The translations under genes and the position numbers were made by a program. From Acidobacteriota bacterium (GTDB lineage: Bacteria > Acidobacteriota > Terriglobia > Terriglobales > Acidobacteriaceae): DNA of 38,854 nucleotides. Under the pieces are notes generated by a model. That model did no database searches. It worked only from the letters and a program-made list of their open reading frames with translations, and was not told where the DNA came from. Below, piece by piece: positions 15,876 to 24,936 of this stretch. Within the stretch, counting starts at the first letter, position 1. The number at the start of each line of letters is the position of its first letter. The stretch lies in the NCBI GenBank assembly GCA_021800255.1, contig JAJYZC010000033.1, positions 1-38,854 on the forward strand, in the 5' to 3' direction.

Positions 15876-16961
15876 ATGAAAAATTATGGTTCTGCCGCGC
15901 GGCGGACGCCGCCGCGCCGCAAGCTGGCTGCAAGCGCCTGCTTTGCTTCATCGCTCGCATTCTGCCTGAGTACGGGATTGGCTACCGGGCAAACCTCCGA
16001 TGCCGGCGTTGTCGCCGCGCAGCTTCACACAGTCACGCCTCATCTGGTTGCCTACGCCCAGGTTGAGCCCATCACCGTGGTCCCGGTTGAGGCCGCGGAG
16101 ACTGGCGTGATTTCAGGGTTGAACGTGGTGCCCGGCACGCACGTCCGCGCGGGTCAGGAGATAGCCCAGCTCAGCGGTCCAACCCTGCAAACGCAGCTCA
16201 TGGAGAGCGAAGCCGGGGTGCGCAGCGCCCGCTCGCAGCTCCGCGCGGCGCAGAAACTGCTGGCCATCGAGCGCCAGCAGTTGCCCTCTCACCTGACCAC
16301 ACGCCAGGCTGTCGAGCAGGCCGAAAGCGCGCAAGCCCAGGCGCAAGCGGCATTGAACAACGCGCAATCCCGGCTGGGCTTCGTGCGCCAGATGATGGCG
16401 ATTACGGCGCCGGCCGGCGGAGTCGTGCTGGCGCTCACCAGCGCCAACGGACAGCTCGTGAACGCCGGGCAGCCGGTCCTCACGCTGCAACCGGATGGCC
16501 GCTTGTGGCTCCGGGCCGGCTACTACGGGCGGCAACTCAGTTCCCTGCGCACCGGCATGACAGGCCGCTTCACGCCATCCGACGGCAGCGCGCCCATTCG
16601 CGTGCGGGTGTGCTCGATTCCGGGGGTGATCGCCGCCGGTGGAGGCGAATCCATCGCGCTCTGTTCCACGCAGGCCAATGCTGCATGGATGAGCGGCGAG
16701 GCCGGCAAAGTGACGCTCGAACTGCCGCAGAAGATGCTCGTCGCGGTTCCCACCCGCGCGCTGATTTTGAATCAAGGCAAATGGTGGGTGATGGTGCGCA
16801 CCGCCAAGGGCGACCGCCCCCAGCAGGTCGCGCCCGGCCCCGCAGAAGGCTGGAACACCTTGATCGAAAGCGGCCTCGCGCCCGGCGCGCGGGTCATCGT
16901 GACGAACGCCTACCTGCTCTTCCACGCCAGCATAGCCGAGCAGTTCCAGATTCCGGATTGA
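15876..16961 (+). CDS. RND efflux periplasmic adaptor (HlyD/CusB-type membrane fusion protein)
   Basis: 361 residues. Links the inner-membrane pump to the outer-membrane channel. A basic n-region and hydrophobic core (KLAASACFASSLAFCLSTGL) form a signal peptide. The two lipoyl half-motifs are at about 64-98 (TGVISGLNVVPGTHVRAGQE) and 172-205 (ITAPAGGVVLALTSANGQLV); the helical hairpin between them (about 103-168, rich in Ala/Gln) is the coiled coil that meets the outer-membrane channel. A beta-barrel and membrane-proximal domain follow. GGGGAG lies 5 bases before the ATG. The stop codon TGA overlaps the ATG of the pump by one base (16961), so the two are translationally coupled. The substrate cannot be told from the adaptor. 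Confidence 0.92.
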   Translation: MKNYGSAARRTPPRRKLAASACFASSLAFCLSTGLATGQTSDAGVVAAQLHTVTPHLVAYAQVEPITVVPVEAAETGVISGLNVVPGTHVRAGQEIAQLSGPTLQTQLMESEAGVRSARSQLRAAQKLLAIERQQLPSHLTTRQAVEQAESAQAQAQAALNNAQSRLGFVRQMMAITAPAGGVVLALTSANGQLVNAGQPVLTLQPDGRLWLRAGYYGRQLSSLRTGMTGRFTPSDGSAPIRVRVCSIPGVIAAGGGESIALCSTQANAAWMSGEAGKVTLELPQKMLVAVPTRALILNQGKWWVMVRTAKGDRPQQVAPGPAEGWNTLIESGLAPGARVIVTNAYLLFHASIAEQFQIPD

Positions 16962-19900
16962 TGCCGATGACTGAGCAGAATTCTATTCGCCGTCTCTTCT
17001 TGCAGCCGCTCTTCTGGGGCCTGATCTACGGCGCCCTCATCGCCTATGGTGTCTACGCCTGGTGGAAGATTCCCGTCGAGGTGCTGCCGCGCTTCAACTT
17101 CCCCATGATTAGCGTCATCACCCACCAGCCCGGCGCGACCGCCACGGAGCTCGAAACGGAAATTACCCGGCCGCTCGAAGGTGAGATCCTGTCGCTGCCC
17201 AACCTCGTCAGTGTCCGTTCCAGCATGGGCAACGGCGTTGTCGAAACCGACGTCCGCTTCCGCGAGGGCAGCGACAGCCAGATGGATCTGATGGCTGTCA
17301 ACGGCGCTATCGACCGCGCACAGCCCGAGATGCCGCCTACGGCGCATCCCATCTCTGAAATCATGGGCAACGCCATCGACGAGGTCGCCGACTACGCTCT
17401 CCGTCTGCCCGCCTCCGTCGCGCCTGCCCAGGCCGAACGCGCCGTCATGGCCAATATCGCGCCGGCGCTCCGCGCTTTGCCTGGGGTCTACCAGGTCGAA
17501 GTCTACGGCGCCGGTGAAGAGGCCCTCTGGGTGCAGCCCGATCTGGCCGCCATGTACCGCTACGGCGTCTCCGTTACCGCGCTGCTGAGTGCGCTCCAGC
17601 AGCAGGTTCTCATCCGTCCCGGCGGGTACATCACCGCCGGCCACCAGGATGTCTTCATCGAAGTCCGCCATCTCCCCACGCACATCGCCGGCCTGGAGCA
17701 GATTCCCGTCCAATCCGCGCAGGGGCCCATCCCGCTCGACGACCTCGCGCGCATCGTCCGCGCCGGGACGCCCACGCTGAACGCAGCCCTGCTCGACCGC
17801 AGTCCCTGCGTGGCGATGGTGGTTTACAAGCAGCCGGGCGCTTCCACCATTCCGGTGGACCGGAGCGTCAGCCGGGTCCTGGCTGCCAGCCTCAAGCAGC
17901 TCCCGCCAGGCGTGCGCTGGGTCAGAATTTACAGCCAGGGCCATCTCGTCCAAAGCGTCGGCGCCGATCTGGGCAGAAACCTCCTCATCGGCGGCTTGCT
18001 CGCTATCGGCGTGCTGTTCTGGGTCCTCGGCCTGGGCCGCGGCATCTGGGTGCTGGCGCTGAGCATCCCGCTCTCGTTGTTGCTGGGCATCGCCGGCCTC
18101 TATGCCGCCGGCCAGAGCCTCAACCTGATGACCTTCGGGGCGCTCACGATTGCGGTCGGCCTGCTCTGCGACGACGGCATCATCGTTCTCGAAAGCATCT
18201 ACTATCGTTGGGAGCAGGGAGACGGCCGCTGGACCGGCGTGGCGCGGGGATTGAAGGACATCGTTGGCCCCGACGTGACGGGAACGCTGACCACGGTTTC
18301 GTCCTTCGCGCCGCTGCTTTTTGTGGGCGGGCTGGCGGGATTGTTTTTCATTCCCTTTGCGCTGGCCATGACGTTTTCGCTGCTGGCGTCTCTGCTCATC
18401 TCCATCAGCCTGATTCCGCTGAGCCTCGGCTTCCTCAACGCCCAGGCGCGCGCCCAACCCACTCTGGCCGCCCGATCCCTCGATTTTCTCCGCAGCAGGA
18501 ATGAGCGGCTCTTCAACGTGGCCGCCCATCATCCCCGCTGGGGCCTGGCGATCTGCGTTGTTCTCCTCGCCGCCAGCCTCGCCGGCCTTATCCTCGTTCC
18601 CATCGACTTCCTCCCCCTGCCCAACGAAGGAGTCCTGCTCGAGAGCTTCACCCTGCCGCCCGGCAGCTCCATGATGGACACCGAGTCTGCGGTCATGAGC
18701 ATGACCAAACGCATGGCCGCCGACCCGGCGGTCAGCCATACCGATGCCCGCATCGGCTCGCCCTCGAACGGCATCTACACCGAGCCTTCCTACGCCGGCG
18801 AAATCCAGATCACTCTCAAGCCGAGCGTCAAGGTGAACAGCCTCGACGCCCTCAGCGCCCGTCTGATCCAGGAAAGCCGGACCCCTGGAGTGCAGGTATC
18901 CATGGACACGCCCACCATCGAGCGCGTGGGCGAAAGCCTCTTCGGCTTGCCCCAGCCATTTGTGATCGACATCTACGGCCGCAGCATCGCCGAAATGCGC
19001 TCTCTGGCTGCGCGGATGGCCGCTCGCCTCCGCCCCATCCCTGCGCTCACCGGCATCTTCAACAACGACGGCTACCTCATCACCCAGCTCGAAATCACGC
19101 CCAAGATGGACGCACTGGCCGCGCGCAATCTCACGCCCGCGGGGCTCTATGCGCAAATCGCCCCGCTCCTCAACGGCGAGATCGTGGCGCAGATGCCCGA
19201 GGGCAACGTGCCGCTGGCGCTTTATATGCGCCTCGCCGATGCCCCCGATCACTCCATCGCTTCGCTCGAGCGCCTGCCGATCCGCACCGGCGGTTGGACG
19301 CCGCTGGGCCAGCTCGCCAACATCCGCCTGGTTCCCACGCCCAGCCAGATTCGCCACATCGATGGCGCCCGCGCGCTGGAGATTCTGGCCACGCCCACCG
19401 GGCCGCTCGGCAGCACCATCGCCGCCGCACGCAAGGCGCTGGCGGGACTGCACATGCCGCCCGGCTACCGCTACCAGTTCGGCGGCCTCTATCCACAGCT
19501 TGAAGATGCAGTCTTGGGCCTCATTGCGGCAGCCATGTCCGCCTTCCTGCTGATGGCCGCCATCATGATCCTGCAATTCGACGGCCTGCTCGTCCCCGGC
19601 CTTCTGCTGCTCATCATCCCTCTTGCCTTCACCGGAGGCTCGGCAGCCCTGCTCATCAGCGGTGTGGGCTTGAACGCCGTGGGCATGGTGGCCTTCCTCA
19701 CGCTGGTGGGCATCGGCCTCAATCACGGCATCGTGCTGCTCTACCGCGTCCGCCGCAATGAAGCCTCCGGCATGGACCCCGAAGCCGCCGTCCGCGAAGC
19801 CGTTCACGTTCGCTTCCGGCCCATCGCTCTCACCACCCTGACCGCTGTGCTGGGCATGTTGCCCACCGCCTTGGGTTGGGGCCAAGGCGCTGCGCCGGAA

Positions 19901-20023
19901 CAGGGATTGGCCGCGGTGGTGATGGGCGGCATTCTGTGGAGCGCCATGCTCAGCACCAACCTGCTCCCGGCGCTTTACCTGCACATGCGCCGCAAGCAAC
20001 TCGCGAAGGAGGCCCGGGCATGA
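16961..20023 (+). CDS. RND-family inner-membrane efflux pump
   Basis: 1020 residues from the ATG at 16961 (a second ATG at 16967 is possible). Proton-driven export of unknown substrates through the adaptor and outer-membrane channel. The duplicated RND layout is clear: a first transmembrane helix (residues 14-35), a large periplasmic loop beginning with VLPRFNFPMISV and the PGATATELETEITRPLE stretch, five helices, then a second repeat from about 520. The proton-relay aspartates are D404-D405 in TIAVGLLCDDGIIVLES, matching D407-D408 of AcrB. In the tenth helix, where AcrB has lysine 940, this protein has N921-H922 (VGIGLNHGIVLLYR), as in some less typical pumps. Despite the length, the sequence is not clearly of the HAE-1 or the heavy-metal class. 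The stop overlaps the next start by four bases (ATGA). Confidence 0.95.
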   Translation: MPMTEQNSIRRLFLQPLFWGLIYGALIAYGVYAWWKIPVEVLPRFNFPMISVITHQPGATATELETEITRPLEGEILSLPNLVSVRSSMGNGVVETDVRFREGSDSQMDLMAVNGAIDRAQPEMPPTAHPISEIMGNAIDEVADYALRLPASVAPAQAERAVMANIAPALRALPGVYQVEVYGAGEEALWVQPDLAAMYRYGVSVTALLSALQQQVLIRPGGYITAGHQDVFIEVRHLPTHIAGLEQIPVQSAQGPIPLDDLARIVRAGTPTLNAALLDRSPCVAMVVYKQPGASTIPVDRSVSRVLAASLKQLPPGVRWVRIYSQGHLVQSVGADLGRNLLIGGLLAIGVLFWVLGLGRGIWVLALSIPLSLLLGIAGLYAAGQSLNLMTFGALTIAVGLLCDDGIIVLESIYYRWEQGDGRWTGVARGLKDIVGPDVTGTLTTVSSFAPLLFVGGLAGLFFIPFALAMTFSLLASLLISISLIPLSLGFLNAQARAQPTLAARSLDFLRSRNERLFNVAAHHPRWGLAICVVLLAASLAGLILVPIDFLPLPNEGVLLESFTLPPGSSMMDTESAVMSMTKRMAADPAVSHTDARIGSPSNGIYTEPSYAGEIQITLKPSVKVNSLDALSARLIQESRTPGVQVSMDTPTIERVGESLFGLPQPFVIDIYGRSIAEMRSLAARMAARLRPIPALTGIFNNDGYLITQLEITPKMDALAARNLTPAGLYAQIAPLLNGEIVAQMPEGNVPLALYMRLADAPDHSIASLERLPIRTGGWTPLGQLANIRLVPTPSQIRHIDGARALEILATPTGPLGSTIAAARKALAGLHMPPGYRYQFGGLYPQLEDAVLGLIAAAMSAFLLMAAIMILQFDGLLVPGLLLLIIPLAFTGGSAALLISGVGLNAVGMVAFLTLVGIGLNHGIVLLYRVRRNEASGMDPEAAVREAVHVRFRPIALTTLTAVLGMLPTALGWGQGAAPEQGLAAVVMGGILWSAMLSTNLLPALYLHMRRKQLAKEARA

Positions 20024-21360
20024 AGTCACGCCTTCCGATCTACATCTCCGCGGTTCTGCTCGTCAGCCTCGTTCTCTGCGGCTGCGCGCATTATCGCCCT
20101 TATCCGCTGCCCACGGCGCCCGATCTGGCCAAGACGCCGCAGCTCACCGTGCCCGTGCGGCAATTCTGGCTGCCAGGGCTTGCACCTCACCCTGTACCGG
20201 CGAACGGCCTGGATGAAACCACGGTGGTCATGCTCGCGGTCTTCAACAACCCAGATCTGAAGGCTGCGCGTTTGCGGGCGGGCGTCGCCGGCGCGCAAGT
20301 GTTCGCGGCGGGATTGCTCCCCGATCCGCAGTTCGCCGCCGGCGCCTATATGGCTGCGGTCAATTACGGCGGCGATCTAGGCCTCAGCGAAGAGATCCGT
20401 TCGTGGATCACGCGCGGCGCCGCGCGCGCCGCAGCCGCAGCCGCGCAAAAGCAAGTGAACCTCGATATTCTCTGGCAGGAGGAGCAGGTCGCGGCGCAGG
20501 CGCAACAGCTCTTTGTTCAAATCCGCGCCGGCAGCCGCCTCCGCGCCGTCTATGCCGCAACAGACCGCCTGCTGGCGGCGCAATACCGCCGTGACCACAC
20601 CGCGATGGAGCGCGGCGACGCTACCTCGACAGCAGTCTCTTCCGAGCTGGTTGCGCTCAGCGACGCCGAAACGGCTCTGCGGCAGTTGGAAAGCCAGGCC
20701 GATCTAGCGCGCCGCCAGCTCAATGCGCTGTTGGGGCTCGATGCGGACGTACAGCTTCATCTGATCGGCCCGGCGGCAATCGCGCCGCTCACGCCAACTG
20801 CATTCCACGCGGCCATCGCCAGCCTGCCCCGGCGCCGCGCCGACCTGCTGGCCCTGCAGGCCGGTTATCAAAGCCAGGAGGAGAACGTGCGCCTCGCCGT
20901 GCTGCGGCAATTTCCGGCCTTGAGCCTGGGAGCCGGCTTCGACCGCGAGTTGGAAGTGGAGCCGATCAACGGCTTTGGACCAGCGGCCACCCTCTCGCTG
21001 CCCATCTTCAATCGCAACCGGGGGCAGATCGCCGTCCAGCGCGCCACGCGCGCCGTGCTCCGGCAGACCTACCAAGCGCGCCTGGACGCGGCTGTAAGCC
21101 AGGCCGGCGAGGTGTGGGGCGCGGCGCGGATCGAGGCCGCGCAACTGCGGGATTTGAATGCCCGGTTGCCTCTGCTACGGCAAACAGCGGCAGCAGCCGA
21201 ACGCAGTTTAGAGCGCAGCCATCTGAATGCCACAGCCTATGTGAGTCTGGAATCCGGTTATCTGGCGAAAGAGGCGCAAGCGATTCAGCTTGAAGCCGCG
21301 CTCGAAAGCGAGCAGTCGGCCTTGCGCCTGCTGTTGGGGCTTCCCTTTGCTGCTCATTGA
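20020..21360 (+). CDS. TolC-like outer-membrane efflux lipoprotein
   Basis: 446 residues from the ATG at 20020, which overlaps the pump stop. Forms the outer-membrane and periplasmic channel of the efflux trio. The N-terminus is a lipoprotein signal peptide: a hydrophobic stretch ending LVLCGC with Cys22 as the likely lipidated residue, as in NodT/CusC-type channels. The body has the internally duplicated, Ala/Gln-rich helical pattern of the outer-membrane efflux family, with NPDLKAARLR in the first half and LSLPIFNRNRGQIAVQRA in the second, the latter being the (S/P)xF(N/D)xx(R/Q)GxI motif repeated in this family. The last helix ends in ALRLLLGLPF. It closes the operon; about 200 bases without a gene follow. 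Confidence 0.93.
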   Translation: MKSRLPIYISAVLLVSLVLCGCAHYRPYPLPTAPDLAKTPQLTVPVRQFWLPGLAPHPVPANGLDETTVVMLAVFNNPDLKAARLRAGVAGAQVFAAGLLPDPQFAAGAYMAAVNYGGDLGLSEEIRSWITRGAARAAAAAAQKQVNLDILWQEEQVAAQAQQLFVQIRAGSRLRAVYAATDRLLAAQYRRDHTAMERGDATSTAVSSELVALSDAETALRQLESQADLARRQLNALLGLDADVQLHLIGPAAIAPLTPTAFHAAIASLPRRRADLLALQAGYQSQEENVRLAVLRQFPALSLGAGFDRELEVEPINGFGPAATLSLPIFNRNRGQIAVQRATRAVLRQTYQARLDAAVSQAGEVWGAARIEAAQLRDLNARLPLLRQTAAAAERSLERSHLNATAYVSLESGYLAKEAQAIQLEAALESEQSALRLLLGLPFAAH

Positions 21361-21558
21361 GGTTCGCCCATTGCTGGTTTGCAATCCCATTACCCCTCTG
21401 CTAAGAATTTCGCGCGCTCCCTCTTGCGCAACGCAACAAAACCGATAAGCTCAGTGTCAAAGGAAGATGAATGGCCGCGCTGGCATGTGTTATGGGTTGT
21501 ATGCAGACACAACCGGGCCGTCACGGCAGGCTGCCGGCGCGCAGCCGGTGAGGTGTGA

Positions 21559-22095
21559 ATGCAAACTCATCCACTCCAACCCTTCTTCCAACAGGCAGTT
21601 CGCAACAGCTATGAGGGCAAGCTGGGCCTGCACGATCCGGATGTGACGGAATATGTGGCCCATCTTCTGTGCGACTTCTCCGAGTCCGGCAAGCTCTACA
21701 GTATGCGCGACGAGGCGGGACGGCCCATCGAGGATCTGGAGGCGATGATGTACGCTGCGGACCCTGTCCTTGGTCCCGCGGCGTCCTTCGATGAGGAGCG
21801 CGCCCTGCGCAAGCACATCGGCGACTACGCGCTTTTTGTGGCCGGCATGTATCCGGAGGCCGCGGGCTCCAGCCGCCGGCTTCGCCGCCATCATCCCAGC
21901 CTTGACGAGCTGATTCGCGCCGGCAAGCAGAGCTATTACATCGTCAGCCAGTTCAACCTCTTCGAGTACGAGCGGGAAGCTCCGCTGTTTGCGCGCCTCT
22001 CCGGCAGCTTTGAGCGCTGCACCCTGGGTCTTACGCTGGTTCGTGAGCAACTCGCACAGCGCAAGCCGCTCCCGCCGCCGCCATTGCTCAATTGA
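21559..22095 (+). CDS. Hypothetical protein, conserved-looking, unknown family
   Basis: 178 residues, no signal peptide or membrane segment, mostly helical by composition. I do not recognise a domain. It begins MQTHPLQPFFQQAVRNSY and has a central GDYALFVAGMYPEA segment and IVSQFNLFEYEREAPLFARL near the end; the regular heptad-like spacing suggests a helical bundle. It ends in a proline-rich tail (PLPPPPLLN). GGTGAGG lies 5 bases before the ATG, and the codon usage resembles its neighbours. It is 101 bases upstream of the dienelactone hydrolase gene on the same strand; nothing in the sequence links the two. Confidence 0.75.
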   Translation: MQTHPLQPFFQQAVRNSYEGKLGLHDPDVTEYVAHLLCDFSESGKLYSMRDEAGRPIEDLEAMMYAADPVLGPAASFDEERALRKHIGDYALFVAGMYPEAAGSSRRLRRHHPSLDELIRAGKQSYYIVSQFNLFEYEREAPLFARLSGSFERCTLGLTLVREQLAQRKPLPPPPLLN

Positions 22096-22196
22096 GCCGG
22101 ACCTTTCCGGCGCGGCGGCTTGCGCTTTGGCTTGCGTATCAGCTTGATGGATCGTCCCTCCCGCATCGATACTGAAGACGATGAGGAGGTCAACTC

Positions 22197-22868
22197 ATGG
22201 GTGAATCTGTTTCCTTGCGCGCGGCCGATGGACACAAGCTGAGCGCGTATGTGGCGCAACCGGCCGGCGAGCCGGTGGCGGGACTGGTGGTGGTGCAGGA
22301 GATCTTCGGGGTCAACGCCCACATCCGCTCGGTGGCCGATGGCTACGCGGCGGACGGATTCCTGGCAGTGGCGCCGGCGCTCTTTGACCGCATTCGGCCG
22401 GGCATCGAGCTGGGCTACGCAGGCGCCGACATGCAGACCGCCCTGAGCCTGATGCCCAAACTCGATTTCGAGAAGGCGCTGGCCGACATCGCGTCCGCGC
22501 TGGAGTATGCCGCCGGCCGCACGGGCAAGAAAGCGGGCGTCATCGGCTATTGCTTTGGCGGCACCATGGCCTGGCTGGCCGCGGCCAGGCTTCATCCTGC
22601 TGCGGCCGTGGGCTACTACGGCGGCCGCATCGGCAACTATGCCGCTGAAGCGCCTGCTTGTCCTGTGCTGCTTCACTTCGGGCGCCAGGATGCGCACATC
22701 CCGCCGGAGGAGGTAGACAAGGTGCGCGACGCGCATCCTGAGGTGCTGATTTACTGGTACGACGCGGGCCACGGCTTCAACTGCGACGCGCGCGAAAGCT
22801 ACAACGCCAGTGCCGCGCGGGAAGCGCGCCGGCACTCGCTCGAATTTCTCAAAAAGAATCTGGCGTGA
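22197..22868 (+). CDS. Dienelactone hydrolase family protein
   Basis: 223 residues, the usual size for carboxymethylenebutenolidase-type alpha/beta hydrolases. The Cys-His-Asp triad is in place: C119 in GVIGYCFGG, D165 in FGRQDAHIP, H192 in DAGHGFNCD, with E35 (VVVQEIFG) where the family carries the glutamate that poises the cysteine. The family name comes from a chloroaromatic pathway, but most members act on unknown esters or lactones; nothing nearby suggests aromatic catabolism. The ribosome binding site is strong (GAGGAGG, 7 bases before the ATG). The gene ends 78 bases from the convergent stop of the BtuB-like receptor. Confidence 0.95.
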   Translation: MGESVSLRAADGHKLSAYVAQPAGEPVAGLVVVQEIFGVNAHIRSVADGYAADGFLAVAPALFDRIRPGIELGYAGADMQTALSLMPKLDFEKALADIASALEYAAGRTGKKAGVIGYCFGGTMAWLAAARLHPAAAVGYYGGRIGNYAAEAPACPVLLHFGRQDAHIPPEEVDKVRDAHPEVLIYWYDAGHGFNCDARESYNASAAREARRHSLEFLKKNLA

Positions 22869-22946
22869 GGCGGCAGCGGTCCCTCGCATTCGGCCGGACT
22901 GCGTTGACGGTTCCCAGGATCGAGCGGCCGGGCGCCCAAGCTACGC

Positions 22947-24857
22947 CTACTGTCCCCACTGGAGCGCAAACCCGCCTACGACCTCGCGCGGGGGCATATT
23001 TACGCCCACGATCTCCTGGTAGCCGGTGTTGCTCAGGTTCGTGAGCCGCAGATAGGGCCGCAGTCTGCCGGCATCGTGCGTGAGCGTAACATTCCACACC
23101 GGGTAAACCGTTTGCTGGTAGCGTTGGGCGATCTGGACCATGTTGGCGAGCGTGGCCGCGCGGCCCAGCACCCAGGTCCAGACCGCGTAGATGTTCTGCA
23201 CCGGATAGTTGTAGACGTATTCAGATTGGAGCCCGTGCAGGGCGCCTTGCGCGCCGTGCTGGCCTGTCCACGCAATGCGCACGCTTTGCCGGCGCGACGG
23301 AATCCAGGTCAACCGCATATCGACGCCGGCAAAGTGCAGGCCGCTGAGATTGGCGGCGCACCAGGTATTCGCCTTCACGCACGAGGGAGGAAGATAGGGA
23401 TTGGGAAGCGACGGAGCGCGCACGTAGTCGATGGTGTCATGCTGCTGGGAGTAGAAGCCGTTGACCGTGAGCGAGAGACGGCCGGACGGCGCCCATTCTG
23501 CTCCCACGTTTGTGCTCCACGCCGATTCCGGCAGAAGGTTGGGGTTGCCCAACGTCGCGGGGTCGGAATAATAGAGGTCGGTGTAGGTGGGGATGCGGAA
23601 TCCGTAGCCGCCGTTGGCGCGCAGGTTCAAATGGCCGCCCAGGCGCAACAGTCCCGACACCTGCGGTGAAAACACCGACTGTGCTCCACCGGAAAAGATC
23701 TCCTCGCGCGCGCCTGCTGAGAGCGACCAGCGCCTCTTCGCCGGCCGCCAATCCAGGTCCACATAGCCCGCGCCGCGATTGCGCGCATGAATGCCGAGCG
23801 CGTACGAGGTGACGCCGCCGGAAAAGTTGAAGCTGCGGATCGAATCGCCGTCGGCCTCCAGGCCCATGAGCAGCGCCGAATCCTTGCCCACGGTCAACGT
23901 ATTATTGAGCATCGCCTGCCACAGGCCGTCGATGTGGTTGTTCTCGTAGATGGCCGGATCGTCGCGGAAGAGCACATACTCGTCCGTGTGGCGGCGGAAG
24001 GCGAAGGCCGCCACAACGTGGCTGCCTAGGTCCTGGCGGATGGATGCAAACCATCCCTTCGTCCGCTCCCAGGAGGGGAAATTGCCGTAAAACTGGTTGG
24101 CGCCAAAGGCGCGGTCGCTCCCGGCCAGCAGCACATCGGTGATGCCCAGCGGCGATCCCATCCAGTCTTCGGCGGAGGCCTCTTCGTTGCGGTAGTCGCG
24201 GTCGGTCATGAACCCCGTGGAGAAGTTGCGGTCGGCGGCCACGCGGCCGCTCCAGCGCCCGCGGGTAGCCGCGCCCAGCAGCGTCTCTTCGTTTTCCTCA
24301 AAGCTGCCTCCGCCCGCGCGCGCTTGCCACGAATCGTGATCCGGCGCGGTGGTCAGGAAATCGACGACGCCGCTGAGAGCGTCCACGCCGTGCAGCGTAG
24401 ACCCTGCGCCCTCCAGCACTTCGATGGAGCTCATCGCCTGCAACGGCAGGGGCAGGTCGAGATTGTGGTGCGCGGATTGCGCATCGTTGATGCGGAAACC
24501 GTCCAGCAGCACCAGCGTCTGCTCAAAGCTGCCGCCATCGAGCACGATGTCGGCCTGTCCTCCGCCCTCGCCGCGCTGCTCCAGAAAGACCGAGGAATCC
24601 TGGCGCAGAAGATCCTGGGGCGAGACGGCGGCAAGCGCCATCGGCTTGACCGGCAGCACCACCACCGGGCGCTGCGACTCAGCCAGCGGCACCGGGGTTG
24701 CCGATCCCAGCACCACCATCGTCTCTGAGCGGCCTTGGATGGAAGGCTTGGCCGCGGAGCTTTGCGCAAAGAGCGCGGGCAGAGGCGGCAAGAGCAGCAG
24801 ACAGACGGCAATCCGGATCGCGTTCAATGAAGGCATCGGCGGGCTCAATGCCATCAT
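22947..24857 (-). CDS. BtuB/FepA-like TonB-dependent receptor
   Basis: 636 residues, the size of vitamin B12, siderophore and similar receptors and much smaller than the Oar-like one. A signal peptide (IAVCLLLLPPLPALFAQ) is followed by a TonB-box-like ETMVVLGSA, a plug domain (DLLRQDSSVFLEQRGEGG, then VLLDGFRINDAQ and STLHGVDALSGVVDF), and a barrel with FRIPTYTDLYYSDPATLGNP and PNLLPESAW, which are typical of the TonB-dependent receptor barrel. The C-terminus ends GFALQWGQ rather than in Phe. The plug resembles BtuB, but the ligand is not determined. Start chosen at 24857; 24836 is an alternative. The divergent MarR-type gene 79 bases away is a likely regulator. There is no room for a full cobalamin riboswitch upstream. 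Confidence 0.9.
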   Translation of the reverse strand: MMALSPPMPSLNAIRIAVCLLLLPPLPALFAQSSAAKPSIQGRSETMVVLGSATPVPLAESQRPVVVLPVKPMALAAVSPQDLLRQDSSVFLEQRGEGGGQADIVLDGGSFEQTLVLLDGFRINDAQSAHHNLDLPLPLQAMSSIEVLEGAGSTLHGVDALSGVVDFLTTAPDHDSWQARAGGGSFEENEETLLGAATRGRWSGRVAADRNFSTGFMTDRDYRNEEASAEDWMGSPLGITDVLLAGSDRAFGANQFYGNFPSWERTKGWFASIRQDLGSHVVAAFAFRRHTDEYVLFRDDPAIYENNHIDGLWQAMLNNTLTVGKDSALLMGLEADGDSIRSFNFSGGVTSYALGIHARNRGAGYVDLDWRPAKRRWSLSAGAREEIFSGGAQSVFSPQVSGLLRLGGHLNLRANGGYGFRIPTYTDLYYSDPATLGNPNLLPESAWSTNVGAEWAPSGRLSLTVNGFYSQQHDTIDYVRAPSLPNPYLPPSCVKANTWCAANLSGLHFAGVDMRLTWIPSRRQSVRIAWTGQHGAQGALHGLQSEYVYNYPVQNIYAVWTWVLGRAATLANMVQIAQRYQQTVYPVWNVTLTHDAGRLRPYLRLTNLSNTGYQEIVGVNMPPREVVGGFALQWGQ

Positions 24858-24893
24858 CGTCGGCGGTTCAGTTCTAGGGCAACGGCAGTTTAA

Positions 24894-24924
24894 TATAATA
24901 TCGAATAGTTTATGGTTGAACTAT
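24894..24924. promoter_or_regulatory. Divergent promoter with operator-like inverted repeat
   Basis: The 79 bases between the receptor and MarR genes include an AT-rich core: TATAAT at 24894-24899 and, just downstream, ATAGTT at 24905-24910 with AACTAT at 24919-24924, a perfect 6-bp inverted repeat over 8 bases. MarR-family dimers bind dyads of about this size next to their own promoters. A -35 box was not found at good spacing for the TATAAT in either direction, so the promoter calls are tentative. Confidence 0.45.
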
Positions 24925-24936
24925 CCGGGAGATGCC

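Noticed and set aside
16910..20029. 1039-codon open frame on the minus strand opposite the RND pump
   Set aside because: It is the antisense shadow of a gene with clear RND motifs, a consequence of GC-rich third codon positions; its translation is Asp/Gly/Arg/His-rich with no domain.
24858..24936. Cobalamin riboswitch upstream of the BtuB-like receptor
   Set aside because: The space to the divergent MarR gene is only 79 bases, far too short, and no B12 box is present.
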